From: AC-32 sp035518635
GTDB taxonomy: Bacteria; Actinomycetota; Thermoleophilia; Gaiellales; Gaiellaceae
Direction of reading: 5' to 3'
Assembly (NCBI GenBank): GCA_035518635.1
Contig: DATIXI010000023.1
Span: forward strand, 61,228-125,227
DNA length: 64,000 bases
Under the pieces are notes generated by a model. The model was not told the DNA's origin. It was given only the letters and a program-made list of their open reading frames with translations, and did no database searches. Shown here one piece after another: positions 8,052 through 15,357 of this stretch. Each line of letters begins with the position of its first letter. The stretch's first letter is position 1. The position numbers and the translations under genes are program-made.

Positions 8052-8074
8052 AGCATAGAGCACGGGGCTACATT
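8052..8074. promoter_or_regulatory. Divergent -10 hexamers: rsgA leader and DUF4232 gene
   Basis: Minus strand TATGCT (8057-8052) serves the rsgA leader transcript. Plus strand TACATT (8069-8074) ends 9 bases before the ATG at 8084. The bases between include GAGGTGA, a weak Shine-Dalgarno. Confidence 0.45.
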
Positions 8075-8083
8075 TGAGGTGAA

Positions 8084-8653
8084 ATGGTCCGCGCCGCAGC
8101 ATTGTGCGTCATGGTCGTTGCGCTCGCCGGATGTGCGAGCGGGAAGCGCAGCAGCCCGACGACTGCCTCGACACGGACGACCGCGGCGCAGGTGACGACT
8201 TCGAGCTCTACGCCGGCGTGCACCACGGCAGGGCTCGCGGTCTGGCTCGGGCTCGGCGAGGGCGGAGCCGCCGCCGGCTCTACCTACTACCCGCTCGAGT
8301 TCACCAATGTCTCGGGACACGGCTGCCACCTGTTCGGGTACCCCGGGGTGTCCGCCCGCGACGGCCATCAGCTCGGCTCTCCCGCGGGCCGGAGCTCTGC
8401 GTCGGAGCACACGATCGTGCTCCGGAACGGAGCGACCGCTCACGCCGTCCTGCAGATCACGGACGTCGCCAACTTCTCGCCGTCGACCTGCGCACCCGTC
8501 ACGGCGGGCGAGCTGAACGTCTACCCGCCGAACCAGCTCTCGGCCAGGCCGATCCCGTTCAGCTTCCGAGCCTGCTCGAAGGCCGGCCCGGTCTTCCTCT
8601 CCGTGCAGCCGGTCCAGCCAGGGGTCGGAATCCCCGGCTACCCCAACCTCTGA
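8084..8653 (+). CDS. DUF4232-type lipoprotein
   Basis: 189 aa. Residues 1-17 form a lipoprotein signal with lipobox LAGC, followed by a Ser/Thr-rich linker to about residue 45. The C-terminal domain, with four Cys residues likely in disulfides, matches the DUF4232 pattern of secreted actinobacterial proteins (AGLAVWLG... YPLEFTNVSGHGCHLFGYPGVS... LRNGATAHA). It would be anchored on the outer face of the membrane. Function unknown. It is divergent from the rsgA leader and is followed by the Ni/Co permease gene. Confidence 0.78.
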   Translation: MVRAAALCVMVVALAGCASGKRSSPTTASTRTTAAQVTTSSSTPACTTAGLAVWLGLGEGGAAAGSTYYPLEFTNVSGHGCHLFGYPGVSARDGHQLGSPAGRSSASEHTIVLRNGATAHAVLQITDVANFSPSTCAPVTAGELNVYPPNQLSARPIPFSFRACSKAGPVFLSVQPVQPGVGIPGYPNL

Positions 8654-8750
8654 GCCGACGACCAACGGCTCGCGGCGTCGGGGCGGGGCTTCGCCCTCGC
8701 GACCTCGGGTCAGCCTTGCGGCCGTCCAGCCTCATGCCATCGAGTTGCGG

Positions 8751-8756
8751 TAGGTT
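8751..8756 (+). promoter_or_regulatory. -10 hexamer TAGGTT of the nickel/cobalt permease gene
   Basis: TAGGTT would give a 15-20 base leader that contains GGGGAGG. No convincing -35 is seen. The 125-base gap upstream holds no recognisable cobalamin or NiCo riboswitch. Confidence 0.35.
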
Positions 8757-8778
8757 CACGCCGCTCGGGGAGGTCGAC

Positions 8779-9828
8779 ATGCACCGCTGGACGAGGGCTC
8801 TAACCCGCAAGAAGTGGCTCCGGCTCTCGGGCTTCGGCGCAGCCATCCTCCTGCTGCACCTGCTCGGCTGGGGGCTCTTCCTCTACTGCTCGCGAGGAAA
8901 CCCCGCCCTTGCGGGCCTCGGAACCCTCGCCTACAGCTTCGGCCTGCGTCACGCCTTCGACGCCGACCACATCGCGGCGATCGATAACACGACCCGCAAG
9001 CTCCTCCAGGACGGGAAGCGTTCGATGGGCGTCGGCTTCTTCTTCTCGCTCGGGCACTCGACGATCGTGTTCTCGTTGGCGGCCGGGTTGGCGATCGCGG
9101 CAAAAACGGTGAACTCGAAGATCCCCACCTTCCAGGACTACGGCGGCTACGTCGGGGCATCGGTGTCGGGAACCTTCCTGGTGCTGATCGGGCTGCTCAA
9201 CCTGTTCGTGCTGCTCGACATCCTCGGCGTCTCCCGCGCGATGAAGCGCGGCGCCTACAACGAGCAGCAGCTCGAGCAGGCGCTCCAGAGCAGAGGGCTG
9301 ATGAGCCGCGTCTTCCTCAAGCGAGTGGGTGACCGGATCGACGCGAGCTGGAAGATGTACCCGCTCGGCGTCCTCTTCGGGCTCGGCTTCGACACCGCGA
9401 CCGAGATCGGCCTGCTGGCGATCGCGGCCGGCGTCGCCACCCACAACGTGCCCTTCCTGGCAGTGATCTCTCTCCCGCTCATCTTCGCCGCCGGGATGAG
9501 CCTGATGGACACCGCTGACGGGGCCTTCATGAGCCAGGCCTACGGCTGGGCCTTCTCGAACCCAATCCGCAAGATCTACTACAACATCACCGTCACGAGC
9601 CTCTCCGTCGCCGTCGCTCTGGTCATCGGCACGATCGAGTTGCTCCAGGTGATGGCGGCGAAGTTCTCGCTCGAAGGTGGCTTCTGGAGCTTCCTCGACA
9701 ACCTCGACTTCGGGCACATCGGCTACGTGGTCGTCGGCCTCTTCATCGTGACCTGGCTGTTCTCGATCGCGCTCTGGAAGAGCCGCCGCATCGAGGAGCG
9801 GTGGAGCTCTCTGGTCGAGCGAAGCTGA
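8779..9828 (+). CDS. NiCoT family nickel/cobalt permease (HoxN/NixA type)
   Basis: 349 aa, a secondary transporter in the cytoplasmic membrane that takes up Ni2+ and/or Co2+. All family signatures are seen: RHAFDADHIAAIDN in the second span, LGHSTIVF, FGLGFDTATEIGLL, and GMSLMDTADGAFM, along with about eight hydrophobic spans. The ATG at 8779 has GGGGAGG 5 bases upstream. The longer reading frame upstream overlaps the lipoprotein gene out of frame and is ignored. No urease, hydrogenase or cobalamin gene is nearby, so metal choice is unknown. Confidence 0.92.
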   Translation: MHRWTRALTRKKWLRLSGFGAAILLLHLLGWGLFLYCSRGNPALAGLGTLAYSFGLRHAFDADHIAAIDNTTRKLLQDGKRSMGVGFFFSLGHSTIVFSLAAGLAIAAKTVNSKIPTFQDYGGYVGASVSGTFLVLIGLLNLFVLLDILGVSRAMKRGAYNEQQLEQALQSRGLMSRVFLKRVGDRIDASWKMYPLGVLFGLGFDTATEIGLLAIAAGVATHNVPFLAVISLPLIFAAGMSLMDTADGAFMSQAYGWAFSNPIRKIYYNITVTSLSVAVALVIGTIELLQVMAAKFSLEGGFWSFLDNLDFGHIGYVVVGLFIVTWLFSIALWKSRRIEERWSSLVERS

Positions 9829-9899
9829 CAAGGAGGCTGACCACGTGAGACAAGGCGACGAGCGGCGAAAAGGTCCTGATTGGCAGGGAAGAACCGCGA

Positions 9900-9972
9900 T
9901 GCGCCCGGCATGATTCGAACATGCGACCTCTGCCTCCGCAGGGCAGCGCTCTATCCCCTGAGCTACGGGCGC
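9900..9972 (-). tRNA. tRNA-Arg, anticodon GCG
   Basis: A complete 73-nt cloverleaf on the minus strand. The acceptor is GCGCCCG/CGGGCGC with discriminator A, and the D arm is GCTCAGGGGATAGAGC. The anticodon stem CTGCC/GGCAG encloses the loop CTGCGGA, so the anticodon is GCG. The T arm is GCATG-TTCGAAT-CATGC. CCA is not encoded. Identity is Arg (codon CGC). Most bacteria read CGC with an ACG (inosine) tRNA, so the GCG anticodon is notable. Confidence 0.95.
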
Positions 9973-9980
9973 GTCGCGGG

Positions 9981-10745
9981 TCAGTGTAGCCGGGCCCCGG
10001 CGCCGCCGATCTCGAGCTCGGCGTCGTCGGGAACCTCGCGGCGGACGTAGCCGAGCGCCTGGCCCGGGACGGCGCTCGTGACGCGGCCGACGACCTTGTC
10101 GCCGTGGACGATCTCGTCGCCGGGGCTCGCGTCCTCGACCTCGAGCAGCCGCAGGTGGCGATTCGGCCGGCCGCGGAAGTGGAGCCGCGCGATCGGCTCC
10201 TGGCCCGGATAACAGCCTTTCGTGAACGAGATGTGCGTCTCGTCGAGGCCCGCCTCGGCCGGGAGGACGCTCTCGTCGAGCTCCCTGCCCCAGCGCGGCG
10301 TCCGGGCCTCGATCCGCAGCGGCTCGAGCTCCTCGGCGTCGGGTGCGTCGGGCTGCTCGTCGCTCCAGGTCTCCCAGGCCTCGATGCCGTAGTCGTCGTT
10401 GTGGACGCCACCGCCCGGGTCTGAGAGGTGAAGCGCCCCGTGCAGTGGCTCGACCACGATCTCGCACCTGGCGGCGAACCGCGCCCGAAGCAGCGTCGCC
10501 GCGACCGTCTGGGCCAGCTCCGGCTCGGTGATCAGCAGGAACGCTTCAGGCCCTTCCCGGACGATCCGGAGCGGTGCCACGATCCGGCTCTTCGCCGTCA
10601 GGAGGAGCGCCTGCCGCGCCTCGCCCGGGCCGAGCGAGACGACCTCGTTCGACACCATCCGCTCGAGGAAGTCGGCGGCCTCGGAGCCGGTCACGCGCAC
10701 GTAGCCACGGTCGAGCCGAACGAGCCTGGGAAGCGTGCTTGCCAC
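9981..10745 (-). CDS. ygfZ: Folate-binding Fe-S maturation protein YgfZ/GcvT-like
   Basis: 254 aa. It is related to the glycine-cleavage T protein and helps assemble or repair certain Fe-S enzymes using a folate. The diagnostic motif KGCYPGQE is present, with its conserved Cys, around residue 175. The N-terminal GcvT-like fold shows DFLERMVSNEV, and a C-terminal barrel follows. The start is set at GTG 10745 because TACACT ends 6 bases upstream. The GTG 24 bases further upstream would lie before that promoter. It is followed closely by tRNA-Arg on the same strand. Confidence 0.88.
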   Translation of the reverse strand: MASTLPRLVRLDRGYVRVTGSEAADFLERMVSNEVVSLGPGEARQALLLTAKSRIVAPLRIVREGPEAFLLITEPELAQTVAATLLRARFAARCEIVVEPLHGALHLSDPGGGVHNDDYGIEAWETWSDEQPDAPDAEELEPLRIEARTPRWGRELDESVLPAEAGLDETHISFTKGCYPGQEPIARLHFRGRPNRHLRLLEVEDASPGDEIVHGDKVVGRVTSAVPGQALGYVRREVPDDAELEIGGAGARLH

Positions 10746-10751
10746 AGCGCC

Positions 10752-10757
10752 AGTGTA
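10752..10757 (-). promoter_or_regulatory. -10 hexamer TACACT of ygfZ
   Basis: It ends 6 bases before the GTG at 10745 and decides that start over the upstream one. Confidence 0.5.
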
Positions 10758-10864
10758 GGCGCGCCGCACGCCCTCGAAGCGGCCGCGCGTTCACTCGAAC
10801 GGGGGAGAGAAACGGCCTCCGGAGAACCGATACCTAGGGCGACCCACCTCCCCATCCCCCTCGT

Positions 10865-10890
10865 ACGAAACGGCCCTTGGGCCGTTTCGT
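10865..10890. terminator. Perfect 26-bp palindrome (terminator-like)
   Basis: Arms ACGAAACGGCCC and GGGCCGTTTCGT, with two bases at the centre. It lies 20 bases beyond the next hairpin, downstream of the DUF202 gene. A backup terminator is likely; an operator is possible. Confidence 0.5.
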
Positions 10891-10910
10891 CCGTCCAGGG
10901 TCAAAGAAAT

Positions 10911-10931
10911 GGGCCGGCGCTGAGCCGGCCC
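10911..10931. terminator. Terminator downstream of the DUF202 gene
   Basis: Stem GGGCCGGC/GCCGGCCC with loop GCTGA, 9 bases from the DUF202 stop. The minus side continues ATTTCTTT and the plus side continues TTTTC. Confidence 0.65.
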
Positions 10932-10940
10932 TTTTCATGC

Positions 10941-11297
10941 CTAGGCGAGCACCACGACCACGGTCGCCCCGCCGAGGAGAATCCCCGCGATCGTGAACAC
11001 GACCGCCGCCGTGCGGCCGAACGGGACGAACCGCCCCTCGTCGAGCGCCCGCTCCTGCTGCTGCTGGCGCAGGAACGCGTAGCCGATGAACGCGACCCCG
11101 AGGAGCGCGTAGCCGACGCCGACGATCTCGTACCCGGCCGAGGAGCCGCTCGTCAGCTGGGGGACGATCTTGCCGACCCCGAGGCTGACCGCGAAGGCCG
11201 CGAGCGCGCTCCGCCACCAGGCCAGGAACGTGCGCTCGTTCGCGAGGCGCGTCCGCCGCGTCGCGTCGACGACTTCCTCCTGCCGTTCCCGCTCCAC
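10941..11297 (-). CDS. DUF202 (YidH-like) small membrane protein
   Basis: 118 aa with three predicted membrane spans and the family hallmark NERTFLAWWRSALA near residues 20-33. It belongs to the DUF202/YidH family of inner-membrane proteins of unknown role. The N-terminus is charged and cytosolic. The GTG start at 11297 has TAGGCT eight bases upstream and no Shine-Dalgarno. The TAG of that hexamer is the stop codon of the preceding methyltransferase gene. Confidence 0.85.
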   Translation of the reverse strand: MERERQEEVVDATRRTRLANERTFLAWWRSALAAFAVSLGVGKIVPQLTSGSSAGYEIVGVGYALLGVAFIGYAFLRQQQQERALDEGRFVPFGRTAAVVFTIAGILLGGATVVVVLA

Positions 11298-11305
11298 GAC
11301 GACCG

Positions 11306-11311
11306 AGCCTA
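11306..11311 (-). promoter_or_regulatory. -10 hexamer TAGGCT overlapping the methyltransferase stop codon
   Basis: TAG (11311-11309) terminates the upstream gene and also begins the hexamer, which ends 8 bases before the GTG at 11297. Confidence 0.5.
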
Positions 11312-12094
11312 ACGCCGCACGACGGGCTCTACTTGCTGATCATCACCTCGGTCGCCCGTCCAGGCGGGCTTTTCCCAGACCGAGACGTGCTGGCGGCTCT
11401 CGCTCGTGAACGGCTCGCGCTTCCACCCGCTCCAGCGCTCGCGCAGGCGCATCCCTGCGAGCTCCGCCATCAGATCGAGCTCGGCCGGCCAGACGTACCT
11501 GACCGGGAGCGAGAAGCGTTCGATCCGTCCGTCGACGACCGAGAAATGATGGGAGACGAGGCTCTGGTTCGCGACGTCGTACTCGTCGAAGCCCCAGTGC
11601 TCCTCGCTCGCGTCGAAGACGCACATCGTCTCACCGGCCGGAAGTCGCCGGAGCTCGGGGACCATCACCTCGACGACGAAGCACCCGCCCGCCTCGAGAT
11701 GGGCGGCCACGTTCCGGAAGCACGCGACCTGAAGCTCCTGAGTCCTCAGGTTCATGATCGTGTTGAAGACGACGTACGCGACGGAGAACGTCCCCTCCAC
11801 GGTCGTCGTCGAGAAGTCTCCGATGGTGACGCCGATCTCGTCGCCGCCCGGCTTCTCACGCAGCCTCGCGACCATCGCCTTCGAGAGGTCGACCCCGTGC
11901 ACGGGAACTCCGCGCGCGGCGAGCGGCAGCGCAATCCGGCCCGTGCCGACCCCGAGCTCGAGCGCGCGCCCGTTCCCGGCGAGCAAAGCCAGGAGCTCCA
12001 CAGCCGGACCGACGACGGCCGGGTCGAACATCTCCGCCGCGGACTCGTCGTACCGCGCGGCGACGCCTTCATCGAAGTACCCGTCGTCACCCAT
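11309..12094 (-). CDS. Class I SAM-dependent methyltransferase
   Basis: 261 aa. The Rossmann-type SAM-binding motif LELGVGTGRIALPLA lies near residue 48, followed by the acidic post-I motif GVDLSKAM and a post-motif region with FNTIMNL. The arrangement resembles bacterial small-molecule methyltransferases. The substrate is not evident. The start is ATG 12094, overlapping the TGA stop of the SRPBCC gene (TGATG); GTG 12097 would be equally possible. The two genes are translationally coupled, so a shared pathway is likely but undefined. Confidence 0.78.
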   Translation of the reverse strand: MGDDGYFDEGVAARYDESAAEMFDPAVVGPAVELLALLAGNGRALELGVGTGRIALPLAARGVPVHGVDLSKAMVARLREKPGGDEIGVTIGDFSTTTVEGTFSVAYVVFNTIMNLRTQELQVACFRNVAAHLEAGGCFVVEVMVPELRRLPAGETMCVFDASEEHWGFDEYDVANQSLVSHHFSVVDGRIERFSLPVRYVWPAELDLMAELAGMRLRERWSGWKREPFTSESRQHVSVWEKPAWTGDRGDDQQVEPVVRR

Positions 12095-12699
12095 CACGCG
12101 TCGCGGGAGGCCAGCGCCTCGGCTCGGCTCTTGATACCCAAGAGCATCCTCCGCTCCATGACCAGCGAGGCGGGCTCCATGAGCAACATCCCGACCCTGG
12201 CCGCGAGGGTCGGGAGCTTGAAGCGGTTGCGGCTCACCAGCCGCGTAGAGGCAGCGCGCTCCTCGAGCACGAACGTCCAGACCCAGTTGCCGTCCTCGGA
12301 GCGCCACGCGAGCACGTGCTCGGGCTCGACTCGCTCCAGCCGCATGCGGTTCGACCCGTAGCCGACCGTGTCGCCGACCTGCGGGTGCTGGAACTCCGGC
12401 AGCACGCGATCGACGCTGTGCATGCCGAGCCCGAGGAGGTTCTCGATCCAGTCGTACGTGTACGCGCCCCCGCGGGGCGCCGGGCCCATCTGCGCGATCC
12501 AGGGCCAGATTGCGGCAGGCGGCGTGTCGATCCCGATCGCCCGGGTCGCCACGCCGTCCGCGTCCTCGAGCAGCTCGTCCCCAGGGAGGCGCGCCGAAGC
12601 CTCCGCGCTCGTCGCTCCCCACGTGAGAACCGGCCTGCGAACGAACCTGAAGTAGAGGGCCCCGAGCCCCGCGAGCGCGAGCACCGTGCGCACCTTCAT
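12094..12699 (-). CDS. SRPBCC-fold protein with N-terminal membrane segment
   Basis: 201 aa. A short hydrophobic N-terminus (residues 5-17) is followed by a START/SRPBCC-like domain of the polyketide-cyclase/dehydrase type. Indicators are TRAIGIDTPPAAIWPWIAQMGP, GDTVGYG and VWTFVLEE, with a helical C-terminus. Such domains bind hydrophobic ligands, but none can be named here. The ATG at 12699 is preferred over the start at 12738 because the conserved part begins after it and a CAGACT hexamer ends 6 bases upstream. It is coupled to the methyltransferase. Confidence 0.72.
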   Translation of the reverse strand: MKVRTVLALAGLGALYFRFVRRPVLTWGATSAEASARLPGDELLEDADGVATRAIGIDTPPAAIWPWIAQMGPAPRGGAYTYDWIENLLGLGMHSVDRVLPEFQHPQVGDTVGYGSNRMRLERVEPEHVLAWRSEDGNWVWTFVLEERAASTRLVSRNRFKLPTLAARVGMLLMEPASLVMERRMLLGIKSRAEALASRDA

Positions 12700-12720
12700 G
12701 ACGAGAGTCTGCCCATGAAC

Positions 12721-12751
12721 GCAGAAGGGCCGGCTCACCCGGCCCTTCTGC
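12721..12751 (-). terminator. Terminator of groES-groEL
   Basis: A perfect 13-bp stem, GCAGAAGGGCCGG/CCGGCCCTTCTGC, with a five-base loop. It begins about 20 bases after the groEL stop and ends next to the promoter of the SRPBCC gene. Confidence 0.75.
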
Positions 12752-12769
12752 TCTGCAAGCCCGGAGGGC

Positions 12770-14392
12770 TTACATCATGTCGGGCATCCCTCCGCCAGGC
12801 ATGCCGGCCATCGCCGGCTGCTTCTCCGGCGGCTCGGCGACGATCGCCTCGGTCGTGAGGATGTTCTTCGCGATCGACGCGGCGTTCTGCAGCGCCGAGC
12901 GCGTGACCATCGTCGGATCGATGATCCCTGCCTTGACGAGGTCCTCGTACTCGCCGGTCTCGACGTTCAGACCCTGGCCCGCGGGAAGCGAGCGGATCTT
13001 GTCGATTACCACCGAGCCCTCGAGGCCCGCGTTGTCGGCGAGCTGGCGAATCGGCTCCTCGAGTGCGCGGGTCACGATGAACGCGCCCGTCCGCTCGTCG
13101 CCCTCCTTGCCGGGCTTGATCGCGTCGATCGCGTTCACGAGCGCGACGCCACCGCCCGGGACGATGCCCTCTTCGAGAGCGGCCCGGGTGGCCTGCAGCG
13201 CGTCCTCGACGCGGTGCTTCTTCTCCTTCATCTCCGTCTCGGTCGCGGCGCCGACCTTGACGACGGCAACGCCGCCCGCGAGCTTGGCCAGGCGCTCCTG
13301 GAGCTTCTCGCGGTCGAAGTCGGAGTCGGTGTTCTCGATCTCGGCCTTGAGCTGCTTGATCCGGGCCTTGATCCCATCGGAGTCGCCGGCACCGTCGATG
13401 ATCGTGGTCGAGTCCTTGTCGATCACGACCTTGCGTGCCTTGCCGAGCTGGCTGATCTTCGTGTTCTCCAGCTTCAGGCCCATCTCTTCGGTGATCACCT
13501 CGGCTCCACTGAGGATCGCGATGTCCTCGAGCATGCGCTTGCGCCGGTCGCCGAAGCCCGGCGCCTTGACCGCGACCGCGGTGAAGGTGCCGCGCAGCTT
13601 GTTGACGACGATCGTCGCGAGCGACTCGCCCTCGACGTCCTCCGCCACGATCAGCAGCGGACGTCCGGCCTGGATGACCTGCTCGAGCACGGGCAGGATG
13701 TCCTTGACCGCCCCGATCTTCTGGTTCGCGACCAGGATGTACGGGTCGTCGAGGACGGCCTCCATGCGCTCGGCGTCGGTGATCATGTACGGCGACAGGT
13801 AGCCCTTGTCGAACTGCATGCCCTCCGTGAACTCGAGCTCGAGGCCGAACGTCTGGCCCTCCTCGACGTTCACGACGCCGTCCTTGCCGACCTTGTCGAT
13901 GGCGTCCGCGATGACGTCGCCGATCTCGCGCTCGCGCGCCGAGATCGTGGCGACCCGGGCAATGTCCTCCTTGCCCGAGATCTCCTTCGACTGGGTCTTC
14001 AGGCTCTCGACGACCTGGTCGACGGCGCCCTCGATGCCACGCTTCAGGCCCATCGGGTTCGCGCCTGCGGCGACGTTCTTCAGTCCCTCGCGGACGATGG
14101 CCTGGGCGAGAACCGTGGCGGTGGTCGTGCCGTCGCCCGCCACGTCGTTGGTCGCGGTCGCGACCTCGCGGACGAGCTGGGCGCCCTGGTTCTCGAACAC
14201 GTCCTCGACCTCGATCTCACGGGCGATGGTGACGCCGTCGTTCGTGATCGTGGGCGCGCCGAACTTCTTGTCGAGGACGACGTACCGGCCCTTCGGGCCG
14301 AGCGTCACCTTGACCGCGTCGGCGAGGATGTTCACGCCCCGCTCGAGCGAGCGGCGCGCGTCCTCGTTGAACTTCAACTCCTTGTGTGCCAT
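12770..14392 (-). CDS. groEL: Chaperonin GroEL
   Basis: 540 aa, the standard size for the 60-kDa chaperonin that folds proteins in a double ring with GroES. The frame is intact from MAHKELKFNEDARRSLERGV through the ATP-binding GDGTTTATVLAQAIV segment and the apical domain to the Gly/Met tail (GMPGGGMPDMM). The ATG has CAAGGAGG 6 bases upstream. It follows groES by 24 bases in one operon controlled by the CIRCE element. Only this groEL copy is seen here. Confidence 0.97.
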   Translation of the reverse strand: MAHKELKFNEDARRSLERGVNILADAVKVTLGPKGRYVVLDKKFGAPTITNDGVTIAREIEVEDVFENQGAQLVREVATATNDVAGDGTTTATVLAQAIVREGLKNVAAGANPMGLKRGIEGAVDQVVESLKTQSKEISGKEDIARVATISAREREIGDVIADAIDKVGKDGVVNVEEGQTFGLELEFTEGMQFDKGYLSPYMITDAERMEAVLDDPYILVANQKIGAVKDILPVLEQVIQAGRPLLIVAEDVEGESLATIVVNKLRGTFTAVAVKAPGFGDRRKRMLEDIAILSGAEVITEEMGLKLENTKISQLGKARKVVIDKDSTTIIDGAGDSDGIKARIKQLKAEIENTDSDFDREKLQERLAKLAGGVAVVKVGAATETEMKEKKHRVEDALQATRAALEEGIVPGGGVALVNAIDAIKPGKEGDERTGAFIVTRALEEPIRQLADNAGLEGSVVIDKIRSLPAGQGLNVETGEYEDLVKAGIIDPTMVTRSALQNAASIAKNILTTEAIVAEPPEKQPAMAGMPGGGMPDMM

Positions 14393-14416
14393 TCAGGTTC
14401 CTCCTTGTCGACGCGC

Positions 14417-14758
14417 CTACGCAGACGCGCCGGCGAGTGCCTTCTTCTTCTTCGATCCCTTCGCGCCGGAGGAGGTGACCTTCGCGAGTACGTCGGTCTC
14501 GCGCAGGATCAGGACTTCCTCGGCCCCGAGCTTGATCTCGGTCCCGCCGTACTTGGAGAAGATGATCTCGTCGCCCTCGGCGACCTCCATCGGCACGAGC
14601 TCGCCCTTGTCGTCCCGGTTTCCGGGGCCGACCGCGAGCACCTTGCCGCGCTGCGGCTTCTCCTTGGCGGTGTCGGGGAGGACGATCCCGCTCACCGTCG
14701 TCTCCTCGTCTTCGAGGACCTCGACGATCAGGCGGTCGCCCAGTGGCTGTAGATCCAT
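14417..14758 (-). CDS. groES: Co-chaperonin GroES with Lys-rich C-terminal extension
   Basis: 113 aa. The GroES fold is intact (LQPLGDRLIVEV at the start, GKVLAVGPG, EGDEIIFSKYGGTEIK and the final EVLILRETDVLAKV strand). The last 18 residues (TSSGAKGSKKKKALAGASA) extend past the usual end at about residue 95. The start at ATG 14758 is chosen because AAGGAGG lies 6 bases upstream and the protein then begins at the family position. The longer frame starting at 14806 runs into the CIRCE operator. Confidence 0.94.
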   Translation of the reverse strand: MDLQPLGDRLIVEVLEDEETTVSGIVLPDTAKEKPQRGKVLAVGPGNRDDKGELVPMEVAEGDEIIFSKYGGTEIKLGAEEVLILRETDVLAKVTSSGAKGSKKKKALAGASA

Positions 14759-14799
14759 CCAGCCCTCCTTCTCGTTCCTGGGTGACTTTGTGACAGCGC

Positions 14800-14826
14800 T
14801 TGGCACTCTTGCCTTCCGAGTGCCAG
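14800..14826. promoter_or_regulatory. CIRCE operator (HrcA-binding site)
   Basis: TTGGCACTC-N9-GAGTGCCAG, an inverted repeat matching the CIRCE consensus TTAGCACTC-N9-GAGTGCTAA in spacing and core. It covers the expected groES transcription start and should be bound by HrcA. Confidence 0.9.
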
Positions 14827-14829
14827 ACG

Positions 14830-14859
14830 ATCATAACCGGTCTGAGCAGGGTTGCGCAA
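14830..14859 (-). promoter_or_regulatory. groES promoter
   Basis: -35 TTGCGC (14859-14854), an 18-base spacer, then -10 TATGAT (14835-14830). The start point falls inside CIRCE, as is classic for HrcA control. Confidence 0.75.
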
Positions 14860-14875
14860 ACACCCCGCCCCTCGC

Positions 14876-14895
14876 CAAGTAACAGTCTGTTACAA
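14876..14895. repeat. Dispersed palindrome, copy 2 (upstream of Nudix gene)
   Basis: CAAGTAACAGTCTGTTACAA, identical to the reverse complement of 4736-4755. It lies 8 bases before the Nudix GTG and about 20 bases upstream of the groES -35, so it could be an operator for either gene. Confidence 0.7.
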
Positions 14896-14903
14896 AGGTT
14901 TGT

Positions 14904-15344
14904 GTGCGACGGGAGTTCTCTGCGGGCGGCGTGCTCGTGCGGCGGCTGCGCGGGCGGTGGGTGATGGCGGCGATCCGGCCGGGCGGGAAGCCACCCGGAG
15001 TCTGGGCGCTCCCGAAGGGCGTCATCGACGCGGGCGAGCGCCCGGAACAGACCGCCCTGCGCGAGGTCGGGGAGGAGACCGGCGTCGAGCCGCGGCTCGT
15101 CGGGAAGCTCGGCGACGTCCGCTACGTGTACACGTGGGAGGGCGAGCGTGTCTTCAAGGTCGTGAGCTTCTTCCTCCTGCGCTACTCCCGCGGGCGGCTC
15201 GGCGACCTGCCCGCCGCGACCGCACACGAGGTGACCGAGGCGCGCTGGCTGCCTCTCGAGGAGGCGCCGCGCCTGTTGGCGTACAAGGGCGAGAGAGAAA
15301 TGGCGAAAAGAGCGCTAGCTTCTTTGCACGGCGGCCCACTATGA
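14904..15344 (+). CDS. Nudix hydrolase
   Basis: 146 aa, a single Nudix domain. The box GX5EX7REUXEEXGU is perfect at residues 39-61 (Gly39, Glu45, Arg53-Glu54, Glu57-Glu58, Gly60). Such enzymes hydrolyse nucleoside diphosphates linked to another moiety using Mg2+ held by the box glutamates. The N-terminal SAGGVLVRR...MAAIRP resembles the diadenosine/ADP-ribose hydrolase group, but the substrate cannot be fixed. The GTG start lies directly after the dispersed palindrome, with no Shine-Dalgarno. Confidence 0.9.
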   Translation: MRREFSAGGVLVRRLRGRWVMAAIRPGGKPPGVWALPKGVIDAGERPEQTALREVGEETGVEPRLVGKLGDVRYVYTWEGERVFKVVSFFLLRYSRGRLGDLPAATAHEVTEARWLPLEEAPRLLAYKGEREMAKRALASLHGGPL

Positions 15345-15345
15345 T
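15340..15345 (+). promoter_or_regulatory. -10 hexamer TATGAT of the ASCH gene
   Basis: It ends 12 bases before the GTG at 15358, implying a very short leader. It overlaps the stop of the Nudix gene. Confidence 0.45.
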
Positions 15346-15357
15346 TCCGCGCGCCCA

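Noticed and set aside
8654..8778. Possible metal or cobalamin riboswitch upstream of the Ni/Co permease gene
   Set aside because: Only 125 bases, with no B12-box-like or NiCo-type conserved pairing that I can see.
9845..9913. Plus-strand 22-aa ORF (GTG 9845) with AAGGAGG 8 bases upstream, after the Ni/Co permease gene
   Set aside because: It runs antisense into tRNA-Arg and its stop lies inside the tRNA. Composition is unremarkable. Kept out for lack of support beyond the Shine-Dalgarno.
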